Shown: positions 15,107 through 25,062 of the stretch, in pieces
How positions within the stretch are numbered: position 1 is the first letter of the stretch
How the letters are laid out: every line of letters begins with the position of its first letter
NCBI GenBank assembly: GCA_016283755.1
Contig: JAEENO010000036.1
Location: forward strand, 1-51,875
Direction: 5' to 3'
Source of the DNA: Lachnospiraceae bacterium
GTDB taxonomy: Bacteria > Bacillota > Clostridia > Lachnospirales > Lachnospiraceae
Length of the DNA stretch: 51,875 bases
Notes under the pieces: model-generated
What the model was told of the DNA's origin: nothing
Seen by the model: only the letters and a program-made list of their open reading frames with translations
The model's database searches: none
Translations under genes and position numbers: made by a program

Positions 15107-16291
15107 TTAATATTCGCCTGCAGAATACTTGTCGACAAGCTTCTTGATTCTCTCGTACGGATCGAGAAGATCGCTTATTGACGCATCATGGTTAATAGTA
15201 TCGATAAGGTAAGAAATGTACTTACTCATATCGCAGCTAATATAATAGTCTCTTGCAAGAAGTTCAGGTGGCTGATAAGCAAGGTTTGTGGTTACAACTT
15301 TGTAGATCAAACCTTCCTGAACGGCCTTATCGAAGCGCTCCATACCGGCAGTGAAAAGACCGAATGTTGCAACAACGAAGATACGGCCTGCGTTTCTCTT
15401 CTTTAATTCTCTTGCTGTATCAATCATTGAATCGCCTGATGCAATCATATCATCGATGATGAATACATCTTTGCCTTCAATGTTAGTTCCTAAGAATTCG
15501 TGAGCAACGATTGGATTACGTCCGTCAACGATACGGCTGTAATCTCTTCTCTTGTAGAACATACCCATATCTACGCCAAGTACGTTGGCAAGATAGATGG
15601 CACGTCCCGTAGCACCTTCATCAGGGGAGATAATCATTAAGTGATCGTTATCGAACTTAACGTCCTTAACGTTCTTGCAGATACCCTTGATAAACTGGTA
15701 TGAGCTTCCTACAGATTCAAAGCTGTGAAGCGGAATTGCATTCTGTACACGAGGATCGTGAGCATCGAATGTGATTATGGAATCAACACCCATTGCTACA
15801 AGTTCCTGTAATGCAACTGCACAGTCTAAGGACTCACGTGCTGTACGACGGTGCTGACGGCTTTCATAAAGGAAAGGAAGAATAACATTGATTCTTCTTG
15901 CCTTACCGCTTATAGCTGCGATTACACGCTTAACATCCTGGAAATGATCGTCAGGAGACATATGATTCTCGTGACCGCTTATTGTGTAGGTAATGCTGTA
16001 GTTTGTTACATCGCAGATAATGAAAATATCATATCCGCGTACTGACTCACCGATTGTAGCCTTAGCTTCACCGGATGAGAAACGAGGAGTCTTAACCGGA
16101 ATAAGGTATGATTCCTTAACGTAACCCTTGAATGTGATGTCGTTCTCATGCTCGTGATTACGGGTTTCTCTCCAACGCTTTAAGTAAGCATCGATCTTAA
16201 CTCCGGACTCAACGCCCTTCATCGATATAATACCAAGGGGTCCCACCGGGACGGTATTAAGATCGCGCTCGTCGTGCTGTTCCTGCTGCAT
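15107..16291 (-). CDS. prs: Ribose-phosphate pyrophosphokinase (long form)
   Basis: 394 aa, about 80 residues longer than the classical enzyme. It makes PRPP from ribose 5-phosphate and ATP for nucleotide, His and Trp synthesis. The PRPP-binding motif is VFIIDDMIASGDSM, a variant of DDMIDTGGT. Upstream lie RRINVILPFLYESRQHRR and ITFDAHDPRVQ, the ATP/metal region, and a YKRRDYSR flexible-loop motif. The N-terminal extension (about 1-80) is typical of Lachnospiraceae and some other Clostridia. AGGAGG is 11 bp from the ATG. It is last in a minus-strand operon after dnaI, a different place from the spoVG-glmU-prs order of Bacillus. Confidence 0.88.
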   Translation of the reverse strand: MQQEQHDERDLNTVPVGPLGIISMKGVESGVKIDAYLKRWRETRNHEHENDITFKGYVKESYLIPVKTPRFSSGEAKATIGESVRGYDIFIICDVTNYSITYTISGHENHMSPDDHFQDVKRVIAAISGKARRINVILPFLYESRQHRRTARESLDCAVALQELVAMGVDSIITFDAHDPRVQNAIPLHSFESVGSSYQFIKGICKNVKDVKFDNDHLMIISPDEGATGRAIYLANVLGVDMGMFYKRRDYSRIVDGRNPIVAHEFLGTNIEGKDVFIIDDMIASGDSMIDTARELKKRNAGRIFVVATFGLFTAGMERFDKAVQEGLIYKVVTTNLAYQPPELLARDYYISCDMSKYISYLIDTINHDASISDLLDPYERIKKLVDKYSAGEY

Positions 16292-16322
16292 GGCAAATAA
16301 ATCCTCCTAATAGCTATATAAT

Positions 16323-17303
16323 TTATGCTTGTCTTGTCTTAAGACGCAAGTCGCTGCCGACAAGACGAATAAAATCATAATCCTTCGAAATTCGGGAGAA
16401 TATTCTCTCTGTATATGTATCTCTCAAGCCCTCAAGGTCAAGGTTTGTCGAGATTACAGTTGACTTATGTCTAAGAATTCTCTCGTTAATGCATAAGAAT
16501 AACTGCGCTGTCGTGTAGCTGTTGGAAACTTCGGTTCCAAGATCGTCTATGATAAGAAGATCGCAGTTAAAAATGTTCTGATAAGAATCTTGTGCATCCG
16601 AACTTTTATTATACGCATTTTCTCTGAATACGTCAAATAATCTGAATGCACTGAAATAAATAACGGACTTGCCCTTGTCTAAAAGCTCCTTGGCCACACA
16701 CTTGCTAAGGAAAGTCTTACCGACACCCGTAGGTCCGAAAATGAAGAGATTTCCGTGCTTTTCATCGAAGCTGTCTATAAAGCTTCTGCACTTTATAACT
16801 CCGTTTTTAATAGCCTGATAAGGAGTAACGGGGCTTTTGCCGTCTATTGGAGTATCCGGGAAAAGCTCATACTTAAAGTGCTCGAAATTCTCTTCCGAAA
16901 GAGCTGACTTAAGTTCAGACTGCTGATAGAGAAGGTCGATCGAAGCCTGCTTAAAGCAGTGGCAACGCACACCGTTAATGAACCCTGTATCCCTGCAATC
17001 AGGGCACTTAAATTCAGGCTCGATATAAGACATATCTATACCGAGGTTATTCATTAAAGCGGACCTTTTGGTTTCGAGCTCTGATATTGATTTCTTTAAG
17101 GATACGATTGCAGACGAGTCGCCTTCTAAGAGGCGCTCGGCGTGCTTAATGGATAGAGAAGCTATCGACTGGTCTATTTTTAAAATTTCGGGTTCTTTCT
17201 TATATAACTCCTCTTTGTGATTCTTAACTCTATGATATGCGGAAATACGACGCGAATCGTATTCTCTTTGTAACGAATCGTACTGACTGTTGGATAAAGG
17301 CAT
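16323..17303 (-). CDS. dnaI: Primosomal protein DnaI/DnaC-type helicase loader
   Basis: 326 aa. A coiled-coil N-terminal half is followed by a zinc cluster CPDCRDTGFINGVRCHC (Cys100, 103, 114, 116), as in DnaI, and an AAA+ domain with Walker [10 protein letters not shown] (189-197), Walker B CDLLIIDDLGTE and an arginine finger near FSRIS. It loads the replicative helicase onto DNA with DnaD and DnaB/DnaA. GGAGGAA precedes the ATG. It lies 31 bp after dnaD and 31 bp before prs, so the three form one operon. Confidence 0.9.
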   Translation of the reverse strand: MPLSNSQYDSLQREYDSRRISAYHRVKNHKEELYKKEPEILKIDQSIASLSIKHAERLLEGDSSAIVSLKKSISELETKRSALMNNLGIDMSYIEPEFKCPDCRDTGFINGVRCHCFKQASIDLLYQQSELKSALSEENFEHFKYELFPDTPIDGKSPVTPYQAIKNGVIKCRSFIDSFDEKHGNLFIFGPTGVGKTFLSKCVAKELLDKGKSVIYFSAFRLFDVFRENAYNKSSDAQDSYQNIFNCDLLIIDDLGTEVSNSYTTAQLFLCINERILRHKSTVISTNLDLEGLRDTYTERIFSRISKDYDFIRLVGSDLRLKTRQA

Positions 17304-17334
17304 CTTAGTTCCTCCGGTTAATCGAATGGTTAAA

Positions 17335-18432
17335 CTAGTTTAAATTACGGTTTACGAGTTCTTCTTCTAATTGTTTGAAGTCGTAATCACGCTCTGAGAA
17401 GTTTTTAAACTTATTTGCCGAAGCGTGACTTGGAGCATTTGTTACTTTATCTTTTACGGTCTTCCTTGACTCATTAAATTTCTCGTCCAGTTTTGCAATA
17501 TCATCGATGCCGGTAACTCCCGCCGTATGCCATCCTTTAAGGATTGAGTCTGCATAAGCAAAGCTTGCATCGTGAGTCTGCATTATGGTTCTGTTGCAGG
17601 CCTCCGCTATTATGTCTGTTGAAAAGCCATATTCCGAAGTCCATTTCGTTACAATGGCGATTTCCGGATCTGTAAGAGTTCTTCCTGATATGCCGAACGA
17701 TTTCATTACCGTGTGGTTGGCTGTCGAAAACAGGTTGTTTAATCTCTTTGCCTGCTCTACTGTCTTAATGTTCTCGTTGGCCCAGGCTTTGGCAACTGCA
17801 TCAATATAATGGAATGACTTGTGGCCTCGTGAGAGACAATATTCTATTAAATATTCTATAAGCGGAATTGCAAATCCCAATTCTTCGTGCCACCAAAGAA
17901 GTGACTGAAGTTCGCTTGCCCCTAAAGGTCTTCCCATATAGTGCTCGAACGCGAGGGTTATATCCGCTACTTCTTCTCTGTTGCAAAAGTCTTCTAAGTC
18001 TTCTACCGTGAAGCTTGTTTTCTCATTAAAGGTTTGCTTATTATCAATTGCCTGCATAGTCGGCACGGCAGGCGATGACGGTGCCTCTTGTGATCGGTTG
18101 ACTCTGGTACCCGTAGGAGGTTCCGGTGACTTCTTACTATTGGTGTTAAGAAGTGTTATCTCGACAAGTTGGTCCTTGTTGTAATTAAGGCCTATAAGAC
18201 CGGTTCTTTCCCAATAATTAAGGGCACGAAATATATCTTTTTCTGTGCTTTCGAACGTATCCGCAGCACCGGCAATATTAAAGGTTTTGGTATGATCGCC
18301 GAAGCATCTTAAAAGGTAGAGATAGACCTTTACGTACTCACCGTTGGCCGAAGGCATAAGACAGTCTATGAAGTTGTTCGATATTAGTGTGAAGTTGTCA
18401 CTGCATTCGGATTTCAGTACGATGTCGTCCAT
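17335..18432 (-). CDS. DnaD-domain replication initiation protein
   Basis: 365 aa. The winged-helix N-terminal domain (about 1-95: VYLYLLRCFGDHTKTFNIAGAADTFESTEKDIFRALNYWERTGLIGL) is of the DnaD/DnaB type. Two DnaB_2 repeats follow (about 145-235 and 245-325), each ending with the Y-x-x-x-I-x-x-x-W-like motif (YIDAVAKAW; YADSILKGW) needed for DNA binding. The linker is Pro/Thr/Ser-rich. It acts with the helicase loader encoded next. GGAGAG lies before the ATG. The two-repeat layout is like that of clostridial DnaD-like proteins, which may combine DnaD and DnaB roles. Confidence 0.88.
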   Translation of the reverse strand: MDDIVLKSECSDNFTLISNNFIDCLMPSANGEYVKVYLYLLRCFGDHTKTFNIAGAADTFESTEKDIFRALNYWERTGLIGLNYNKDQLVEITLLNTNSKKSPEPPTGTRVNRSQEAPSSPAVPTMQAIDNKQTFNEKTSFTVEDLEDFCNREEVADITLAFEHYMGRPLGASELQSLLWWHEELGFAIPLIEYLIEYCLSRGHKSFHYIDAVAKAWANENIKTVEQAKRLNNLFSTANHTVMKSFGISGRTLTDPEIAIVTKWTSEYGFSTDIIAEACNRTIMQTHDASFAYADSILKGWHTAGVTGIDDIAKLDEKFNESRKTVKDKVTNAPSHASANKFKNFSERDYDFKQLEEELVNRNLN

Positions 18433-18461
18433 ATTTTAGCTCTCCTTTTTACTCGTTGCGA

Positions 18462-18494
18462 GACGGGTTTTGCCGTCACGTGAGATGAATTATA
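18462..18494 (-). promoter_or_regulatory. Extended -10 promoter and leader hairpin of dnaD
   Basis: On the minus strand TGCTATAAT (-10 at 18494-18489, with TG extension) has no good -35. The 5' leader begins with a small hairpin, GACGG (18477-18473) / CCGTC (18466-18462). Confidence 0.5.
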
Positions 18495-18571
18495 GCATAG
18501 ATTTTTTCAAGATAAAAGAGGGGAAAATGCACTGATATCAAGGGATAGAATAATTGTCAAAATTGTTGATA

Positions 18572-18580
18572 TGTGGATAA
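18572..18580 (-). promoter_or_regulatory. DnaA box 1
   Basis: Perfect consensus TTATCCACA on the minus strand (TGTGGATAA on plus), about 80 bp upstream of the dnaD -10 box. It is preceded by GTTGATA on the plus strand. The surrounding gap 18433-18745 is AT-rich, contains the palindrome GAAATTTAAATTTC (18591-18604), and has no gene. Confidence 0.6.
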
Positions 18581-18679
18581 GTGAAGGTCAGAAATTTAAA
18601 TTTCAATTTATCAAAAAAAAGAAAAGCATTAAGTTAGGGCATTGCAGGATAGATTGTTAAAAATTGTCAATCGATTGAG

Positions 18680-18730
18680 CCTAAAATAAAATCAACACCC
18701 GAAATTTACGAAATGAACATTTCGGGTGTT
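18680..18730 (-). terminator. Intrinsic terminator of murC
   Basis: On the minus strand: 12-bp stem AACACCCGAAAT (18730-18719) / ATTTCGGGTGTT (18705-18694), then GATTTTATTTTAGG. It sits 15 bp after the murC stop. Confidence 0.85.
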
Positions 18731-18735
18731 GATAA

Positions 18736-18744
18736 TGTGGATAA
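18736..18744 (-). promoter_or_regulatory. DnaA box 2
   Basis: Second perfect TTATCCACA on the minus strand, same orientation as box 1 and 164 bp from it, squeezed between the murC stop codon and its terminator stem. Both copies share a longer context, GTTGAT-A(A)-TGTGGATAA. Confidence 0.6.
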
Positions 18745-18745
18745 C

Positions 18746-20128
18746 TTATTCTTTAAGAAGCGCTTCGCCTATATCTACAACGTTTCCTGCGCCCATTGTT
18801 ATCAACAGATCTCCGTTGATACATTTTTTTCTTAAAAAATTTTGAACTTCTTCAAAGGTTTTATAATAATAACTTTCAATGCCTCTTAAGTTAAGGGCAT
18901 CAGCTATATCACGACTGCTTATATTAAGATTGTCGGTTTCTCTCGCGGCATATATTTCAGGCAAAACAACGATGTCCGCATGTGAAAGTGCGTCAACAAA
19001 CTGTGGGAAAAGCGCTTTTGTTCTGGTATACGTGTGCGGCTGGTATACACAGATTATGCGGTTTTTCTTAAGTGTCCTGGCAGCTTCGAGTGCAGATTCG
19101 ATTTCCGTCGGGTGATGAGCATAATCGTCAAGAATTGTAACGCCGTTCCAATCGCCTTTTATTTCAAATCTTCTTTTTGAACCTACGCAGGAAAGAAGAC
19201 CGTCTGCCACAACTTCGAAAGGAATGCCCATTGTAAGTGTGGTCGCTGCTGCTGCAAGGGAATTATATACATTATAGATTCCCGGAAGTGCAAGAACGAT
19301 GTGACCGAGTAGAGTATCTTCCTTATATAAGTCGTATTCCTCATGACCCATTTCATTTGTAGTTATGTCACTTGCGTAATAATCAAATGAAGGTTTAAGT
19401 CCGAAGGTTATAACTTTTCTGTCAAGGTTTTCCGTAAGCTTATTTAAAGCGGTAATCTCGCCGTTTGCGATTACATATCCGTCCTTCTTGGTATTCTCCA
19501 TAAAACGAAGGAAAGACTTTCTTATATCTTCCAAATCCTTAAAGAAGTCAAGGTGATCTTCTTCTATATTCATAACAACTGAATACATAGGATAGAAGGA
19601 ATGGAAGCTATTGGTGTATTCACAGGCTTCAGATACAAGGATATCGGAATGTCCTATTCTGGTATTTGAATTAATCGAACGGATGATGCCGCCGTTTAAT
19701 ATGGTAGGGTCGGCTGCACCCTTCATAAGGATTTCCGAAATCATTGTTGTTGTGGTTGTTTTACCGTGTGTACCGGAAATTGCAACGGAGCGCTTAAATA
19801 ATTCCATAAGCTCACCGAGAAACTCAGCTCTTGTAAGCATTGGAATCTCAAGTTCCTTTGCACGGACAAATTCAGGATTATCCGGGTGAACCGCAGCGGT
19901 ATATACCAATACATCTATGTCTTTTGTTATATTTTCGTATTTCTGTTCGCCGTAATGAATAACGGCACCTAAGGCTTCCAAAGCATCCGTCTGTGCGGAG
20001 TGATTCCAATCGGAGCCCGATACTTTAAAATTTCGATCAAGTAAGATCTTGGCAAGACCGCTCATGCTGATGCCGCCGATGCCGATGAAATAGACATGCG
20101 CGGGCTTCTCAAAATTCATCTGATACAT
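18746..20128 (-). CDS. murC: UDP-N-acetylmuramate--L-alanine ligase
   Basis: 460 aa cytoplasmic Mur ligase that adds the first alanine to UDP-MurNAc in peptidoglycan synthesis. The N-terminal Rossmann domain begins HVYFIGIGGISMSGLAKILL. The ATP P-loop is AISGTHGKTTTTT (His121, Lys123), and the conserved EACEYTNSFHSFYP and DDYAHHPTEIESAL follow. Length is that of the family. GAGGT precedes the ATG by 8 bp. It is a single-gene unit with its own promoter and terminator, divergent from spoVG. Confidence 0.96.
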   Translation of the reverse strand: MYQMNFEKPAHVYFIGIGGISMSGLAKILLDRNFKVSGSDWNHSAQTDALEALGAVIHYGEQKYENITKDIDVLVYTAAVHPDNPEFVRAKELEIPMLTRAEFLGELMELFKRSVAISGTHGKTTTTTMISEILMKGAADPTILNGGIIRSINSNTRIGHSDILVSEACEYTNSFHSFYPMYSVVMNIEEDHLDFFKDLEDIRKSFLRFMENTKKDGYVIANGEITALNKLTENLDRKVITFGLKPSFDYYASDITTNEMGHEEYDLYKEDTLLGHIVLALPGIYNVYNSLAAAATTLTMGIPFEVVADGLLSCVGSKRRFEIKGDWNGVTILDDYAHHPTEIESALEAARTLKKNRIICVYQPHTYTRTKALFPQFVDALSHADIVVLPEIYAARETDNLNISSRDIADALNLRGIESYYYKTFEEVQNFLRKKCINGDLLITMGAGNVVDIGEALLKE

Positions 20129-20181
20129 ATATTACCTCACTATAATCATCTGTCGGGGAAAAGAATTAATGCCCCTAAATC

Positions 20182-20209
20182 ATTATATACATAATATCAT
20201 TAAATGCAA
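20182..20209 (-). promoter_or_regulatory. Promoter of murC
   Basis: On the minus strand TTGCAT (20209-20204), 16-bp spacer, TATAAT (20187-20182). The leader can form GGGGCA...TTCCCC. Confidence 0.7.
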
Positions 20210-20321
20210 GATTGTGAAAAAAAGGTGGTAAAGATTAACACAAAAAACAAGAGTTTTTCACGAATTTAAGTTATACTGATTATAAACGCGCGGGAGACGC
20301 GACATCATAAGGAGGTTGGAA

Positions 20322-20588
20322 ATGCAGATAACAGACATTAGAGTAAGACTTATTGAAAAAGAGGGAAAGATGAAGGCAGCTGTTTCCATTACGATTGATG
20401 ATGAATTCGTTGTTCACGACATTAAAGTAATTGAAGGTGAAAAAGGATTATTCATCGCGATGCCTAGCAGAAGAGGTACGGGCGAGGACTATAGAGATAT
20501 AGCGCATCCGATTAATTCCGATACAAGAAATAGATTACAGGCTATGATTCTTGAGGCATATGACAAGACAGTAAAAGAGAAGGCTTAA
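20322..20588 (+). CDS. spoVG: SpoVG, RNA/DNA-binding global regulator
   Basis: 88 aa. Starts [50 protein letters not shown], nearly the family consensus; ends [20 protein letters not shown]. SpoVG is a small nucleic-acid-binding protein affecting septation, sporulation and surface functions, and is kept in many non-sporulating Firmicutes. The ATG at 20322 is 6 bp after AAGGAGG; a TTG at 20316 overlaps the ribosome site and is rejected. It is followed by pth and mfd as in Bacillus, though glmU, prs and ctc are missing from the cluster. Confidence 0.96.
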   Translation: MQITDIRVRLIEKEGKMKAAVSITIDDEFVVHDIKVIEGEKGLFIAMPSRRGTGEDYRDIAHPINSDTRNRLQAMILEAYDKTVKEKA

Positions 20589-20643
20589 GTCTTTACAAGC
20601 AACTTAAAAAATGCAATAATAATAGTAATTTATAAGGAACAAA

Positions 20644-20667
20644 GGAGGGCGTCTTATGGCGGCCTCC
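20644..20667 (+). promoter_or_regulatory. Hairpin over an alternative ribosome site upstream of pth
   Basis: GGAGGGCG (20644-20651) pairs with CGGCCTCC (20660-20667) with one mismatch. It buries a strong AAAGGAGG and an in-frame ATG (20656) that would add 13 residues to Pth. It could be a weak attenuator between spoVG and pth or a translation control element. Confidence 0.35.
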
Positions 20668-20694
20668 CGTTTCAATGTTAAAAGGGGAAAAACT

Positions 20695-21270
20695 ATGTAC
20701 TTAATTGTAGGACTCGGTAATCCGACGAAAAAATATGAGAAGACAAGACATAACTTAGGCTTCGATACAATCGATTACCTGGCCGATAAGTATGATATCA
20801 AGGTAAAAGAGAAAAAGGGCAATGCTTTAATAGGTCAGGGATTAATCGGAACGGAAAAGGTTATTCTCTGTAAGCCGCAGACATTCATGAATGAAAGCGG
20901 AATTGCGGTTCGTGCACTTTCGGAGTACTTTAAGATCGATCCGGTAAAAGAAGTAATTGTATTATTCGATGATATAAGTCTTGAGCCGGGCCGCATAAGA
21001 GTGAGATTAAAGGGCAGCGCAGGCGGACATAACGGAATTAAGAGCATTATCGCACACCTTGGAACCGATGGATTTAAGAGAGTGAAGATCGGTGCCGGCG
21101 GCAAGAAGGAAGGTCAGGACTTGGCAGACCACGTATTAAGCACTTTTTCAAAGGCAGAGCGTACTTTGGTAGATGAAGCCATTGCGGATGCCGCGGCAGC
21201 TACGGTGCTTCTTACGGAAGACCGCGCGGATGACGCAATGTCAATGTATAACGGTAAGAAGGAAGAGTAG
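20695..21270 (+). CDS. pth: Peptidyl-tRNA hydrolase
   Basis: 191 aa. Releases tRNA from peptidyl-tRNAs dropped by the ribosome. Conserved segments are LIVGLGNPTKKYEKTRHNLGFDTIDYL (catalytic His20; T replaces the usual G after GNP), KPQTFMNESGIAVR and FDDISLEPGRIRVRLKGSAGGHNGIKSI. The start at 20695 is chosen because the family begins with M-x-LIVGLGNP; an upstream ATG at 20656 has a strong ribosome site and could give a longer form. It lies directly before mfd (1 bp). Confidence 0.95.
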   Translation: MYLIVGLGNPTKKYEKTRHNLGFDTIDYLADKYDIKVKEKKGNALIGQGLIGTEKVILCKPQTFMNESGIAVRALSEYFKIDPVKEVIVLFDDISLEPGRIRVRLKGSAGGHNGIKSIIAHLGTDGFKRVKIGAGGKKEGQDLADHVLSTFSKAERTLVDEAIADAAAATVLLTEDRADDAMSMYNGKKEE

Positions 21271-21271
21271 G

Positions 21272-24200
21272 ATGGGAATATTCGGTAATCCGCTTAAGAA
21301 CTTACTAAGCTATGAGATAATTGAACAAAGAAGAAAGAAGACCGGGGGGTTAATTCAACTCTCCGGCTCTATTGATGCCGTAAAACCGTGTCTTGTTAAC
21401 GGATTGTCGACTAAGAAGAATCGGTTATTAATTACGTATTCGGAGATAAAAGCGCGGGAGCTTCTGGATGAATATCGCATGTATGACCGTGAGGTTATGT
21501 ATTATCCTGCAAAGGATGTGCTTTTCTACCAGGCTGATGTAAGAGGTAATCTCCTTACGACCAACAGACTTTCCGTATTAAAGCGTATGAACGAGGATAA
21601 GGGGTTAACTATCATTACGACATTTGATGCGCTGATGGATTGCCTTATTGAACCTGAAGAATTCTATGAGTATGTGATTACTGTTGCAAGCGGTGAAGAC
21701 ATAGATGTCGAGGACTTTAAGCGTAAGCTTGTATCCATGGGCTATGAGAAGAATTATCAGGTCGAGCGCCCGGGAGACTTCGCAATTCGAGGCGGTATTA
21801 TCGATATCTATCCTATATCGGAAGAACTTCCTTATAGAATAGAGCTGTGGGATACGCAGGTAGATTCGATAAGACGATTTGACATAGAAAGCCAGCGTTC
21901 GGTTGAGGATTTAGAGGAGATTAAAATCTATCCTTCAACGGAACTTATTCTTGATGCAAAAAGAATTGAAAAAGGGCTTAAAGTTATTGAAAAAGAAGGA
22001 AAGAGTTTAAGTGAGAAATTTAAAAAGGCCATGAGGCACGACGAGATGGTACGTGTCCTGAATACGGTAGAAGATCTTAAGGCCTGCCTTGAATCGGGAA
22101 CGGATATGGTTACAGCAGAGACTTTCCTTACGTACTTTTACGAAGAAACCGCAACCTTCCTTGATTACGTGGACCTTAAGAACACCGATATATTCGTCGA
22201 TGAGCCTGTTAGAGCCATAGAAAAAGGTAACGCGGTATTCCTTGAGTATTCGGAAAGTATGAAGAATCGACTTGAAAGCGGTTATATACTTCCGGGACAG
22301 GCGAACTTACTTAAAAGCGTTAAGGAGACTGCAGCAAAGTTATCCCGCAATTTCCTTATATTATTAAGTACATTAGATCAGACAGCGGAAGAACTTACGC
22401 CTAAGGATATATATAACGTCAATGCAAAGTCTATAGGCGCATATAATAAAAGCTTTGAGCTTTTAATAAAAGATCTTAAGCGCTATAAGAAGGCTTCGTA
22501 TAAGACGGTCATCGTATCACCGTCAAGAAGCCGTGCAGAGCGTCTTGCAGACGACATTACAAAAGAAGGAATAGTAGCAACTTTCGTAACGGATATCGAT
22601 AGAGTTGTTAAGGAAGGCGAGGTAATCGTCTATAACGGAAAGCTCAAGAAAGGCTTTGAGTTTCCGCAGATAGGTTTTGCGGTTATAACCGAAAGCGACA
22701 TCTTCGGTGAAGAGCATAAGAAAAGAAAGAAAAAGGTTGCTCATGATGGTGAGCACATAAGGGAATTTTCCGATCTTAAGATAGGCGACTATGTGGTTCA
22801 TGAGAATCACGGACTCGGTGTCTACCGCGGTATTGAGAAGGTAGAAGTCGATAAGATCGTTAAGGACTACATTAAGATTGAGTATGATAAGGGCGGAGTT
22901 CTCTATGTACAGGCCAATAACCTCGATGTTCTGCAAAAGTATGCGGGAGCAGATGCCAAGAAGCCTAAGATCAACACCCTGGGGTCAAAAGAATGGAGTA
23001 ATACCAAGCAGCGCGTTCGCTCTGCCGTTAAGGATATAGCTGCAGATCTTGTGAAATTATATGCCATCCGTGAGAATGTTAAGGGCTTTGAGTTTTCGGG
23101 AGACAGTATCTGGCAGAAAGAGTTCGAAGAAGCTTTCCCGTTTGAAGAGACTGAAGGACAGCTATCCGCGATAGAAGCCGTTAAATCCGATATGGAAAGT
23201 TCCAAAGCGATGGACAGACTTATCTGCGGCGACGTAGGATTCGGCAAGACCGAGATTGCACTTCGTGCGGCATTTAAGGCAGTACAGGATTCAAAGCAGG
23301 TAGTATATCTTGTGCCAACAACAATTTTGGCAGAACAGCATTATAATACATTCGCGCAGAGAATGAAGGATTTCCCTGTGCGGGTTGATTTGTTGTGCCG
23401 ATTTAGAACAGCTTCAGAGCAAAAGAAGACCTTGGAAGACTTAAGAAAAGGCGATGTCGATATTGTAATCGGTACACATAGATTACTGTCCAAGGATGTT
23501 CAGTATAAGGATTTGGGCCTTCTTATTATAGATGAAGAGCAGCGTTTCGGCGTAGCGCATAAAGAGAAGATTAAGAGCCTTAAGAATAGAATCGATGTAC
23601 TTACTTTAACAGCAACGCCTATTCCTCGAACGCTTCATATGTCACTTGTCGGAATTCGTGATATGAGCGTACTTGAAGAAGCACCGACCGACAGAATGCC
23701 GATTCAGACCTATGTTATGGAATATAACGAAGAGATGGTCAGAGAAGCCATTAACCGTGAGCTTGCAAGAAACGGACAGGTATATTATGTCTTTAACAAG
23801 GTTCGCGGAATTCAGGATGTGGCGGATAGAATTGCCGCGCTTTGCCCTGAGGCAAACGTTGCATATGCGCACGGACAGATGAATGAGCGAGCACTGGAAG
23901 ATATTATGTATAGTTTCATTAACGGTGAGATAGATGTACTTGTCTCAACGACAATAATTGAGACGGGTCTTGATATCTCCAATGTCAATACGATTATCAT
24001 AGAAGATGCCGAGAACTTCGGATTATCGCAGCTATATCAGCTTCGAGGAAGAGTCGGCCGAAGTAACAGAACGGCATTTGCTTTTCTTATGTATAAGAAG
24101 GACAGGCTTCTTAAAGAAGTTGCGGAAAAGAGACTTCATGCAATGAAGGAATTTACGGAACTTGGTTCCGGAATAAGAATTGCATTAAAAGACCTTGAGA

Positions 24201-24793
24201 TTCGAGGCGCCGGCAATATCCTCGGCGCGGATCAAAGCGGACACATGGAAGCTGTCGGATATGACTTATACTGCAAGATGCTTCATGAAGCGGTTCGCAT
24301 GCTTTCCGGCGCCGATTATGTTGAAAGCTTCGAGACATCGATTGATATTATGACAGATGCTTATATACCGGCGGATTACATTGGTAACGAGTATCAGAAG
24401 CTTGATATGTATAAGAGAATTGCCAATATTGAGAATGATAAGGATAAGGAGGATATGACGGACGAGCTTCTTGACAGATTCGGCGAGCCGCCGAAGTCCG
24501 TAATGAATCTTCTTGATGTAGCAGTTATAAAAGCTCGAGCTCATAAGTGCTATATTGCGGATGTGAAAGAGAAGGAAGGCGAAATCGCGCTTACGATGTT
24601 TGAGAAGGCGCGAATTAAGGTTGAGGCTATTCCTGAATTCCTGGCAGCATTTGATGGTGCGATGATCTTCAATGCCAAGAATAAGCCTCCGGTCTTCATA
24701 TATAAGAAGAACTTCAATACGAAGACCAAGGCATTATCCAATATGGAGATACTCGATGAAATTATGACTAAGTTCGAGGAACTTTTACTTTAA
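21272..24793 (+). CDS. mfd: Transcription-repair coupling factor Mfd
   Basis: 1173 aa, full family length. Removes RNA polymerase stalled at DNA damage and recruits UvrA. The order is UvrB-homology domain (about 1-350), RNA-polymerase interaction domain ([27 protein letters not shown], near 500-560), then a RecG-like helicase with Walker [17 protein letters not shown] (about 653), DEEQRFGV box and [13 protein letters not shown]. The C-terminal TRCF domain is [11 protein letters not shown]-like ([14 protein letters not shown]). Start ATG 21272 is 1 bp after the pth stop, preceded by GGAAGAG. The usual prsA/spoVT genes do not follow; instead two long hairpins do. Confidence 0.96.
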   Translation: MGIFGNPLKNLLSYEIIEQRRKKTGGLIQLSGSIDAVKPCLVNGLSTKKNRLLITYSEIKARELLDEYRMYDREVMYYPAKDVLFYQADVRGNLLTTNRLSVLKRMNEDKGLTIITTFDALMDCLIEPEEFYEYVITVASGEDIDVEDFKRKLVSMGYEKNYQVERPGDFAIRGGIIDIYPISEELPYRIELWDTQVDSIRRFDIESQRSVEDLEEIKIYPSTELILDAKRIEKGLKVIEKEGKSLSEKFKKAMRHDEMVRVLNTVEDLKACLESGTDMVTAETFLTYFYEETATFLDYVDLKNTDIFVDEPVRAIEKGNAVFLEYSESMKNRLESGYILPGQANLLKSVKETAAKLSRNFLILLSTLDQTAEELTPKDIYNVNAKSIGAYNKSFELLIKDLKRYKKASYKTVIVSPSRSRAERLADDITKEGIVATFVTDIDRVVKEGEVIVYNGKLKKGFEFPQIGFAVITESDIFGEEHKKRKKKVAHDGEHIREFSDLKIGDYVVHENHGLGVYRGIEKVEVDKIVKDYIKIEYDKGGVLYVQANNLDVLQKYAGADAKKPKINTLGSKEWSNTKQRVRSAVKDIAADLVKLYAIRENVKGFEFSGDSIWQKEFEEAFPFEETEGQLSAIEAVKSDMESSKAMDRLICGDVGFGKTEIALRAAFKAVQDSKQVVYLVPTTILAEQHYNTFAQRMKDFPVRVDLLCRFRTASEQKKTLEDLRKGDVDIVIGTHRLLSKDVQYKDLGLLIIDEEQRFGVAHKEKIKSLKNRIDVLTLTATPIPRTLHMSLVGIRDMSVLEEAPTDRMPIQTYVMEYNEEMVREAINRELARNGQVYYVFNKVRGIQDVADRIAALCPEANVAYAHGQMNERALEDIMYSFINGEIDVLVSTTIIETGLDISNVNTIIIEDAENFGLSQLYQLRGRVGRSNRTAFAFLMYKKDRLLKEVAEKRLHAMKEFTELGSGIRIALKDLEIRGAGNILGADQSGHMEAVGYDLYCKMLHEAVRMLSGADYVESFETSIDIMTDAYIPADYIGNEYQKLDMYKRIANIENDKDKEDMTDELLDRFGEPPKSVMNLLDVAVIKARAHKCYIADVKEKEGEIALTMFEKARIKVEAIPEFLAAFDGAMIFNAKNKPPVFIYKKNFNTKTKALSNMEILDEIMTKFEELLL

Positions 24794-24821
24794 AATTATA
24801 ATTTTTGAAACTGTAATAAAA

Positions 24822-25042
24822 ATACACGTGAAAGGTATATTATATGCACCTGAGCTGCTATTGACTGCACTAACCTCACACTGCGCGGGGATAATCTCGC
24901 GTGCCTCGCTCAAAACTCGCTAAGCTCGCATCATCAGTGCGAGCTTGCTCGAACAAGTTGAGCTCGTTGCTATCCCTGCTTGTGTTCGCTAAGTGCGCAA
25001 TGCAAATGCTCAGTTAGCATACAATATACCTTTCACGTGTAT
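24822..25042. repeat. Long hairpin repeat 1 (221 bp)
   Basis: Perfect 20-bp inverted repeat at the ends (24822-24841, starting ATACACGTGA, and 25023-25042). Complementarity continues inward through ATGC/GCAT, CTGAGC/GCTCAG, GCACT/AGTGC, ACAC/GTGT and GGGATA/TATCCC to a tip hairpin, AAGCTCGCA-TCATCAG-TGCGAGCTT. The whole unit therefore folds as one imperfect rod. No credible ORF. I see no clear target-site duplication. It could be a non-autonomous transposable repeat, a folded RNA, or a DNA structure between mfd and clpB. Confidence 0.75.
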
Positions 25043-25062
25043 ATACATTACGGCTAGCCATA

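Noticed and set aside
18433-18745. Chromosomal origin of replication
   Set aside because: Only two DnaA boxes and no dnaA, dnaN or rpmH nearby; better read as a regulatory or titration site.
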